From Odiellus spinosus (taxonomy: Eukaryota > Arthropoda > Arachnida > Opiliones > Phalangiidae), in contig OY987239.1 of assembly GCA_963920705.1 (NCBI GenBank), positions 12,015,004-12,079,003 of the forward strand: DNA of 64,000 nt, in the 5' to 3' direction. The position numbers were made by a program, and so were the translations under genes. Each line of letters opens with the position of its first letter. The first letter of the stretch is position 1. The notes under the pieces were generated by a model. That model ran no database searches, was not told the origin of the DNA, and saw nothing but the letters and a program-made list of their open reading frames with translations. Positions 25,416 through 35,103 of the stretch are shown piece after piece.

Positions 25416-28400
25416 TGTAAAATTTTTGATTATTTATTTTACAGGGGGTGTATTTATTTTTTTTACAAGGGGTACCCCTTGCAAAATTTTTGATTATTTA
25501 TTTTACAGGGGGTGTATTTATTTTTTTTACAAGGGGTACCCCTTGCAAATTTTTGATTATTTATTTTACAGGGGGTGTATTTATTTTTTTTTACAAGGGG
25601 TAGCCCTTGCAAAATTTTTGATTATTTATTTTACAGGGGGTGTATTTATTTTTTTTTACAAGGGGTACCCCTTGCAAAATTTTTGATTATTTATTTTACA
25701 GGGGGTGTATTTATTTTTTTTACAAGGGGTACCCCTTGCAAATTTTTGATTATTTATTTTACAGGGGGTGTATTTATTTTTTTTTACAAGGGGTAGCCCT
25801 TGCAAAATTTTTGATTATTTATTTTACAGGGGGTGTATTTATTTTTTTTACAAGGGGTACCCCTTGCAAAATTTTGATTATTTATTTTACAGGGGGTGTA
25901 TTATTTTTTTTACAAGGAGTACCCCTTGTAAAATTTTGATTATTTATTTTACAGGGGGTGTATTATTTTTTTTACAAGGGGTACCCCTTGTAAAATTTTG
26001 ATTATTTATTTTACAGGGGGTGTATTATTTTTTTTACAAGGAGTACCCCTTGTAAAATTTTGATTATTTATTTTACAGGGGGTGTATTATTTTTTTTACA
26101 AGGGGTACCCCTTGTAAAATTTTGATTATTTATTTTACAGGAGGTGTATTATTTTTTTTACAAGGAGTACCCCTTGTAAAATTTTGATTATTTATTTTAC
26201 AGGGGGTGTATTATTTTTTTTACAAGGGGTACCCCTTGTAAAATTTTGATTATTTATTTTACAGGGGGTGTATTATTTTTTTTAACAAGGGGTACCCCTT
26301 GTAAAATTTTGATTATTTATTTTACAGGGGGTGTATTATTTTTTTTACAAGGGGTACCCCTTGTAAAATTTTGATTATTTATTTTACAGAGGGTGTATTA
26401 TTTTTTTTACAAGGAGTACCCCTTGTAAAATTTTGATTATTTATTTTACAGGGGGTGTATTTATTTTTTTTTACAAGGGGTACCATTTGTAATATTTTTG
26501 ATTATTTATTTTACAGGGGGTGTATTTATTTTTTTTTTTTACAAGGGGTACCCCTTGTAATATTTTTGATTATTTATTTTACAGGGGGTGTATTTATTTT
26601 TTTACAAGGAGTACCCCTTGTAAAATTTTTGATTATTTATTTTACAGGGGGTGTATTTATTTTTTTTACAAGGGGTACCCCTTGTAATATTTTTGATTAT
26701 TTATTTTACAGGGGGTGTATTATTTTTTTTACAAGGGGTACCCCTTGTAAAATTTTGATTATTTATTTTACAGGGGGTGTATTATTTTTTTTTACAAGGA
26801 GTACCCCTTGTAAAATTTTTATTATTTATTTAACAGGGGGTGTATTATTTTTTTTACAAGGGGTACCCCTTGTAAAATTTTGATTATTTATTTTACAGGG
26901 AGTGTATTATTTTTTTTACAAGGAGTACCCCTTGTAAAATTTTGATTATTTATTTAACAGGGGGTGTATTATTTTTTTTAACAAGGGGTACCCCTTGCAA
27001 AATTTTTGATTATTTATTTTACTGGGGGTGTATTTATTTTTTTTACAAGGAGTACCCCCTGTAAAATTTTGATTATTTATTTTACAGGGGGTGTATTATT
27101 TTTTTTACAAGGGGTACCCCTTGTAAAATTTTGATTATTTATTTTACAGGGGGTGTATTATTTTTTTTACAAGGAGTACCCCTTGTAAAATTTTGATTAT
27201 TTATTTTACAGGGGGTGTATTATTTTTTTTACAAGGGGTACCCCTTGTAAAATTTTGATTATTTATTTTACAGGGGGTGTATTATTTTTTTTACAAGGAG
27301 TACCCCTTGTAAAATTTTAATTATTTATTTTACAGGGGGTGTATTATTTTTTTTACAAGGGGTACCCCTTGTAAAATTTTGATTATTTATTTTACAGGGG
27401 GTGTATTATTTTTTTTACAAGGGGTACCCCTTGTAAAATTTTGATTATTTATTTTACAGGGGGTGTATTATTTTTTTTTTAAGGGGTACCCCTTGTAATA
27501 TTTTTGATTATTTATTTTACAGGGGGTGTATTATTTTTTTTACAAGGGGTACCCCTTGTAAAATTTTTGATTATTTATTTTACAGGGGGTGTATTTATTT
27601 TTTTTACAAGGGGTACCCCTTGTAATATTTTTGATTATTTATTTTACAGGGGGTGTATTGTTTTTTTTTTTTTTTTTTTTTTTACAAGGGGTACCCCTTG
27701 TAAAATTTTTGATTATTTATTTTACAGGGGGTGTATTTATTTTTTTTACAAGGGGTACCCCTTGTAATATTTTTGATTATTTATTTTACAGGGGGTGTAT
27801 TATTTTTTTTACAAGGGGTACCCCTTGTAAAATTTTGATTATTTATTTTACAGGGGGTGTATTATTTTTTTTACAAGGGGTACCCCTTGTAAAATTTTGA
27901 TTATTTATTTTACAGGGGGTGTATTATTTTTTTTTACAAGGAGTACCCCTTGTAAAATTTTAATTATTTATTTTACAGGGGGTGTATTATTTTTTTTACA
28001 AGGGGTACCCCTTGTAAAATTTTAATTATTTATTTTACAGGGGGTGTATTATTTTTTTTACAAGGGGTACCCCTTGTAAAATTTTGATTATTTATTTTAC
28101 AGGGGGTGTATTATTTTTTTTTACAAGGAGTACCCCTTGTAAAATTTTTATTATTTATTTAACAGGGGGTGTATTATTTTTTTTACAAGGGGTACCCCTT
28201 GTAAAATTTTGATTATTTATTTTACAGGGGGTGTATTATTTTTTTTACAAGGAGTACCCCTTGTAAAATTTTGATTATTTATTTAACAGGGGGTGTATTA
28301 TTTTTTTTAACAAGGGGTACCCCTTGCAAAATTTTTGATTATTTATTTTACTGGGGGTGTATTTATTTTTTTTACAAGGAGTACCCCCTGTAAAATTTTG

Positions 28401-29805
28401 ATTATTTATTTTACAGGGGGTGTATTATTTTTTTTACAAGGGGTACCCCTTGTAAAATTTTGATTATTTATTTTACAGGGGGTGTATTATTTTTTTTACA
28501 AGGAGTACCCCTTGTAAAATTTTGATTATTTATTTTACAGGGGGTGTATTATTTTTTTTACAAGGGGTACCCCTTGTAAAATTTTGATTATTTATTTTAC
28601 AGGGGGTGTATTATTTTTTTTACAAGGAGTACCCCTTGTAAAATTTTAATTATTTATTTTACAGGGGGTGTATTATTTTTTTTTACAAGGAGTACCCCTT
28701 GTAAAATTTTAATTATTTATTTTACAGGGGGTGTATTATTTTTTTTACAAGGGGTACCCCTTGTAAAATTTTAATTATTTATTTTACAGGGGGTGTATTA
28801 TTTTTTTTACAAGGGGTACCCCTTGTAAAATTTTGATTATTTATTTTACAGGGGGTGTATTATTTTTTTTTACAAGGAGTACCCCTTGTAAAATTTTTAT
28901 TATTTATTTAACAGGGGGTGTATTATTTTTTTTACAAGGGGTACCCCTTGTAAAATTTTGATTATTTATTTTACAGGGGGTGTATTATTTTTTTTACAAG
29001 GAGTACCCCTTGTAAAATTTTGATTATTTATTTAACAGGGGGTGTATTATTTTTTTTAACAAGGGGTACCCCTTGCAAAATTTTTGATTATTTATTTTAC
29101 TGGGGGTGTATTTATTTTTTTTACAAGGAGTACCCCCTGTAAAATTTTGATTATTTATTTTACAGGGGGTGTATTATTTTTTTTACAAGGGGTACCCCTT
29201 GTAAAATTTTGATTATTTATTTTACAGGGGGTGTATTATTTTTTTTACAAGGAGTACCCCTTGTAAAATTTTGATTATTTATTTTACAGGGGGTGTATTA
29301 TTTTTTTTACAAGGGGTACCCCTTGTAAAATTTTGATTATTTATTTTACAGGGGGTGTATTATTTTTTTTACAAGGAGTACCCCTTGTAAAATTTTAATT
29401 ATTTATTTTACAGGGGGTGTATTATTTTTTTTACAAGGGGTACCCCTTGTAAAATTTTGATTATTTATTTTACAGGGGGTGTATTATTTTTTTTACAAGG
29501 GGTACCCCTTGTAAAATTTTGATTATTTATTTTACAGGGGGTGTATTATTTTTTTTTTAAGGGGTACCCCTTGTAATATTTTTGATTATTTATTTTACAG
29601 GGGGTGTATTATTTTTTTTACAAGGGGTACCCCTTGTAAAATTTTTGATTATTTATTTTACAGGGGGTGTATTTATTTTTTTTACAAGGGGTACCCCTTG
29701 TAATATTTTTGATTATTTATTTTACAGGGGGTGTATTGTTTTTTTTTTTTTTTTTTTTTTACAAGGGGTACCCCTTGTAAAATTTTTGATTATTTATTTT
29801 ACAGG
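25416..29805. repeat. Array of a ~62-bp unit with an internal palindrome (array 1)
   Basis: Each unit holds TTTTACAGGGGGTGTA, a T-run of variable length, the perfect palindrome ACAAGGGGTACCCCTTGT, and ATTTTTGATTATTTA. Variants weaken the palindrome (AAGGAGTACCCC, AAGGGGTAGCCC). Higher-order copying is visible: a CTGGGGGTGTA variant recurs near 27,021, 28,351 and 29,100, and a long T-run recurs near 27,660 and 29,738. The array starts and ends exactly at the borders of the two duplicated cyclin segments. Confidence 0.96.
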
Positions 29806-29890
29806 GGGTGTAAAAATATTTTTTTCTAAATATCATATTTAAATTTAATTTAGTTTAATTTTAGTTTTAAATTTGTTTTTATTTTTGTAG

Positions 29891-30084
29891 ATGACATTAA
29901 TGTCGGCAAGAACTCGACATTTATCGGTGCTAATATGTCTCAAAACATGGAAAATGAGGAGAAGATGGATTAGGAGTCCCTAAAAACAACTGCTGAAGTT
30001 AATCTGTTACGGGCGTTAGTTGAAAAAACCCAAGATCTTGTGGAACGAATTGAAAAGTTTAAAATAAATAAAGATACGCAATGA
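29891..30084 (+). pseudogene. Terminal-exon-like fragment with an internal TAG, copy 2
   Basis: Same fragment as at 22,755-22,945, with the same acceptor and the same in-frame TAG (29,971-29,973). One codon is inserted (ENEEKMD instead of ENEKMD), which keeps the frame. The downstream frame ends in KDTQ and TGA. The in-frame codon insertion and the preserved downstream frame hint that this once coded for protein. Confidence 0.45.
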
Positions 30085-30678
30085 AAATAAAACTGCGAAT
30101 AAGTTTTGTATAAGTGTTTCTCTAGCAAATCATTTTTCCACAATTTTAATTTTATCCTGAGTTTAATTAGCCTGAAATGACCTCAATTAACTAATTGTTA
30201 ATACTTTTCATGTTAGCATTTCAACCACATTTTTAAAAAAATCGGATGTCACACTAACATCTTGTTCTAACAATTGTACCGTCAATGTCAACGTATCTCT
30301 ACAGTTTGCTTTGCTCAATTACCGAAGTAATATTACATAATTATTTATATTAATATTTAACTAATTGCTTAAAAGAGGCAAAAGTTTAATTTTTAAAATA
30401 AGTTTTAAATAATATTTAATAAAAATTAATGTTTGTAGTCTTTAAGTACATAGTAACGTAACTTTCCCCTGTCCCTGCAACAACTCAAATTGGTCAAAAA
30501 TCATAAACCATATCATTTTAAGTGTTGTTTAGTCGGAAAAAGTTGAGCCTAAAAAATGGGAAGTTAAGCCTAAAATGGGAAATTTAAATACAAATCATTC
30601 AGTAATCAATGGTAACTTAAACGCGAGATGTTAAATTACGCTGTAATCAATAGAATACCAGAACTAGAGTAATAAAAC

Positions 30679-30684
30679 TTTATT
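30679..30684 (-). terminator. Polyadenylation signal AATAAA of cyclin B copy 2
   Basis: Same signal as in copy 1, about 75 bp past the stop codon. Confidence 0.6.
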
Positions 30685-30756
30685 TAGAATCAAATAGATT
30701 CTCAGTTATTTTCACCATATATATATTAAAATCTATGTTAAAAACTATATTGAAAA

Positions 30757-32097
30757 TTATCTTAAAATATTTTTGATGGCCATTTCTAGTCTCGTGTCGG
30801 CACTGACATTGAAGTATTCTTCGGACAAATATTTATTTCTTAGTGCCAAATATCTATCGGTATCGAAGGCTTCGTAACAATCGCAGAGTCTGCGAACGGT
30901 TGCCATGAAATCTTCTTCGCAGTAAGATGAATAATACTCCAATTGTCCGTTCCAATTGAATTTTTTATCCACTGTTTTGTTAGCGATATACAAGGAAGCC
31001 GCGGCTACCAATGACGGTGAGCGACAAGAGATACGCAGGTCGAAGAGCGACATCTCGATCAAGTACTTGGCAATGCATGTCACTAAAGAATAAAAATGGT
31101 ACACTGATAAAAATATGGTATAATATATTTACCTTTCTTCGAAGAATAAGCGGCTTTCGCATATCGCGTCAAGAAAGTGAGACTAAGTGGTCTGTCGAGA
31201 CGAAATTCCAAGGACTTTAATATGGTGCATTCCATTTCCAAGATTTCATACTTCGTGTAAGTATTATCCGTGATGTAGACGAGGCTATTTACCCTTGGAG
31301 CGCAACCTTCATTGTACTTAGCAGCAATGAAGATGCAAGTAATGCCAATCAATTGGAAATCGTTGAGGGCAATTGCGTCTTCGTCTTGTAAATATCTATC
31401 TACAATTGATATCGTCATGTGTAATGTTTCGTCTTGAAATTTCAACGCTGTTTGCACCTAAATCGAAAGAATTAAGATTATTTTAGTCCAATTACACACT
31501 CAACTACCAACCAGGAAAACCTGAACAGAATCATACCATTATTATCCAATTTATGAGGATCTTTCGAGCCTTTTGAGTTATTTCTTTTTGTTGCTTTATT
31601 AACTTCAAGTCGATTGACAATTCTCGCTCCAATTGACGCAAGTAGCTGATTATATCCCCCGTGTACTGAGAATAAGAATAGAAACCATACGGTGTAGGCG
31701 CATCTATATCAACGATGTCGTCCGGAGTCATCCACTTCTTTTTAGGCTTTTCTTTTTCAACTACCACCAATTTTGTTCCAAGTCCTTTTACAGTGATGTC
31801 CTCCAGATCTTTATCAGCTTGCTTCGTCGCTTTTTCAAGTACAGGCACGATTGATTGATGTCCTTGTGGCTCCACCACATCAATGTCCGATCTAATCTTA
31901 GCAACTTGTGATTGTTTCGTGTCCAAAGCAATGTCTTGTCGCTCAGGAACTGTAGGACACACTTTAGATAAAGACGCGAATTTGCAGCCACCGTATTTGA
32001 GCCCGACATCGTTGTTTTGAATATCAACTAGTACCGAACGCGTTTTAATATCATTAATACCCGATTCCAGCGAGATCAAAATATTTAAATCGGCCAT
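30757..32097 (-). CDS. CycB: G2/mitotic-specific cyclin B-like, copy 2
   Basis: Same three-exon structure as copy 1: exons 31,537-32,097, 31,133-31,457 and 30,757-31,082, 403 residues, no stop or frameshift. The destruction box RSVLVDIQN and both cyclin boxes are intact. By eye I count about 15 amino-acid-changing and 10 silent differences between the two coding sequences. Changes include SY to IN (14-15), QS to PT (48-49), R to S (151, in the first helix region) and S to N, V to E and A to L in the last exon. The two introns look identical between copies. This suggests a recent duplication with both copies open; whether both are expressed is not known. Confidence 0.92.
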
Positions 32098-32196
32098 TAT
32101 ATTTAATTTAAGTTAATTAACGTTTACTATTTAAAATCCGAATCGTCAAGTTGCGTTAAAAATGTAGATATGATATTAGAAATAAAATTGAGTCGC

Positions 32197-32204
32197 TTTA
32201 TATA
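32197..32204 (-). promoter_or_regulatory. TATA box of cyclin B copy 2
   Basis: TATATAAA on the minus strand at the same distance from the ATG as in copy 1. Confidence 0.5.
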
Positions 32205-32535
32205 GTTTATATATATTAACTAAAAACCAGTCTGAGTTTGCATCGTGGGATAATATAGGTACGCGTTTATTTCCAAGTTATTTTCTTTGGAAATAAAGAT
32301 TGGCTTAGGTTTTTTACGAATTGAAAGCAGCATGAAGTGATTATGTTTGAGTCTGAAGATAATTTTTTTACCTACTTTTTATCGATTGCCTTGTTTTTCC
32401 TTATAAGTGGAAAATGTATTTTGCATTTTTTATTTATTACTTAGGTAATTGAGGAGAATTTGTTTGTTTGAAAAAAAGTCTTTAAAGGGAGGGTGAAGAT
32501 GAAAATCAAGCGATTCTTCATCCATTCTTCTAGTA

Positions 32536-33692
32536 ATTATCCCCCTTGTAAAATTTTTGATTATTTATTTTACAGGGGGTGTATTATTTTTTTTTTTTTT
32601 TTTTACAAGGGCTACCCCTTGTAAAATTTTTGATTATTTTTTTACAGGGGGTGTATTATTTTTTTTTACAAGGGGTACCCCTTGTAAAATTTTTGATTAT
32701 TTATTTTACAGGGGGTGTATTATTTTTTTTACAAGGGGTACCCCTTGTAATATTTTTGATTATTTATTTTACAGGGTGTGTATTATTTTTTTTACAAGGG
32801 GTACCCCTTGTAAAATTTTTGATTATTTATTTTACAGGGGGTGTATTATTTTTTTTTACAAGGGTTACCCCTTGTAAAATTTTTGATTATTTATTTTACA
32901 GGGGGTGTATTATTTTTTTTTACAAGGGGTACCCCTTGTAAAATTTTTGATTATTTATTTTACAGGGGGTGTATTTATTTTATTTTTTTTACAAGGGGTA
33001 CCCCTTGTAAAAATTTTTGATTATTTTTTTACAGGGGGCGTATTATTTTTTTTTTTTTACAAGGGGTACCCCTTGCAAAAATTTTGATTATTTATTTTAC
33101 AGGGGGTGTATTATTTTTTTTTACAAGGGGTACCCCTTGTAAAATTTTTGATTATTTATTTTACAGGGGGTGCATTATTTTTTTTTACAAGGGGTACCCC
33201 TTGTAAAATTTTTGATTATTTATTTTACAGGGGGTGTATTATTTTTTTTTACAAGGGTTACCCCTTGCAAAATTTTTGATTATTTATTTTACAGGGGGTG
33301 TATTTATTTTTTTTTACAAGGGGTAGCCCTTGCAAAATTTTTGATTATTTATTTTACAGGGGGTGTATTATTTTTTTTACAAGGGGTACCCCTTGTAAAA
33401 TTTTGATTATTTATTTTACAGGGGGTGTATTATTTTTTTTTACAAGGGGTACCCCTTGTAAAATTTTGATTATTTATTTTACAGGGGGTGTATTATTTTT
33501 TTTACAAGGGGTATCCCTTGTAAAATTTTTGATTATTTATTTTACAGGGGGTGTATTTATTTTATTTTTTTTACAAGGGGTACCCCTTGTAAAATTTTTG
33601 ATTATTTATTTTACAGGGGGTGTATTTATTTTTTTGTACAAGGGGTACCCCTTGTAATATTTTTGATTATTTATTTTACAGGGGGTGTATTT
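32536..33692. repeat. Array of the ~62-bp palindromic unit (array 2)
   Basis: Same unit as array 1, in the same orientation and directly following cyclin copy 2 just as array 1 follows copy 1. It is about a quarter as long. Variants include CAAGGGCTACCCC, CAAGGGTTACCCC and T-runs of different length. It ends at TTTATTTATTATAATAATAA, where single-copy sequence begins. Confidence 0.95.
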
Positions 33693-34111
33693 ATTTATTA
33701 TAATAATAAAAAATGAGTTCGCAGAAAAATAGTCTCAGAATCGATCCATTTTGACGCCTCTGGCTTTCCCATCTAAGAAATTATTCTTACGTGAGCTTGT
33801 AACATCTAAAACGCATTTAGAAGTATAGACGGCCTCGCTTTATAAGGCATATTCATTTTCAAGAAGGTTATAGTGCATAAGAATAGACCTTTCGTGAATG
33901 AAAAACATGTTTAATGCTTTTAGAGTAATATGTTATTTCGAAGCATAACTTTAGTTGTCAAACCTTTTTTTATTTATCGATATATTCAAATATTTCTAAT
34001 GGAGCACTTAACATTCTCACACGATTCAAAGGAATTGCGAACACTAATTATTAAAACCCTTTTGGAAATGAAACTTTTCCGAGATATTACAACGCTGCCC
34101 TATAGAGATAC
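33693..34111 (+). other. Spacer with an exon-like open stretch ending at a MITE
   Basis: From ATG at 33,999 a frame reads MEHLTFSHDSKELRTLIIKT and continues to the MITE target duplication GAGATAC. The sequence past the MITE is GAGATACGTATCTC, so the empty site would have read GATAC then GTATCT, a possible splice donor. I do not recognise the peptide. It might be an exon cut by the MITE, or chance. Confidence 0.2.
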
Positions 34112-34449
34112 CAGAAGCCAATGAAACCCTCCTTTGAAGTCTACTACTCTAATGTTCGATATAGCGCTCCTCTCTGTATGGGTAAAATTCACAATTTTAC
34201 GAGTTAGAAGGGGTCCTACTTCATACCCCCCTGTCTACGGAAAATTGGAAATTCTCTCTCTCCACAAACGACGACGTTTTTTGGACGAACTCCAAGGCTG
34301 CTAGAGATATTCGGTGGACGAACTCCCGCTCCGAAAACATCTACCGTTAGGAGGCGTACGAATCGCGCCTTTTCAGAATAACCCATACAGAGAGGGGTAG
34401 ACAAGACCCGGGAGTAATAGACTTCAAAGGAGGGTTTCATCGGCTTCTG
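34112..34449 (+). mobile_element. MITE family 1, copy 1
   Basis: 338 bp with ends CAGAAGCC...GGCTTCTG. The terminal inverted repeats are strong for about 33 bp and imperfect for about 80 bp. Target duplication GAGATAC on both sides (7/7). There is no transposase; short open frames in it are fortuitous. Confidence 0.93.
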
Positions 34450-35103
34450 GAGATACGTATCTCTCTCCGCCGACCGCTGCCTCCCTCTATGATTACTAGT
34501 TTCAACTAAAATTCAACCTACAATGGGTGCGTCCCTGTAAAAGATTCTTTGTCTATAGGCATAAATGTATACGTAATTAACGTTACTCCTATAAATATGT
34601 AAAAATTTTACACCTCACAGAAAACGTTCCCTTTATAATTTATGAGTCCGACACTCGTGAATTCGCTGTACACCTGAGTTCACTGAGTTCAACTTTGACA
34701 GTACATTGAATTCGAACTCTTACGAGCTCTGATATTGCAAAGAGTTCAAAGATTGTGTACACCTGAGTTCGCGAGTGTCAGATCCCTTGTTCGAAACACA
34801 ATCTCAAACCCTAAAAATGCAATATTATTCACGTTTCCTTTGGATGAAAGTCGATATGAAAATCAAACGAACTAAATAGTTTAGTCGAGAGTAAGTTCCT
34901 CGATCAGTACAGCTCGTGTAACAAATTAAGCGTGAAGTTACAGTGTTGACTGGTTAAAATTTTGAATATATTTTATTTTTATATTTTCAAAGAAAAAGCA
35001 ATAAAGAACCTGATAAGTGCTACGACTGTTTTGACGCCATTGTTGCGTTAGTGAGATAAAATAACCGACCGAAGTCAAAGAACAGAAATTAAAAATTGAA
35101 ATA
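34450..35103. other. Spacer upstream of receptor gene 1, with a short inverted repeat
   Basis: No gene is seen. At 34,645-34,785 an imperfect inverted repeat (CGACACTCG with TGTACACC left, GTACACC with GCGAGTGTC right) suggests a small foldback element. The remainder has nothing recognisable. Confidence 0.4.

Larger units (their letters stand above)
29806..32535. repeat. Tandem segmental duplication, copy 2 (carries cyclin B copy 2)
   Basis: Second copy of 22,677-25,415. It begins directly after the last array unit, at GTAAAAATATTTTTTTC, and ends where array 2 begins. The myosin V exon relic that precedes copy 1 is absent here, so the duplication breakpoint lies to the right of that relic. 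Confidence 0.95.

Noticed and set aside
25311..33657. Small frames rich in YFTGGVFIFF and RGTPCKIFDY in the 62-bp arrays
   Set aside because: They are translations of tandem units, broken by T-run length changes, with no conserved start or end.
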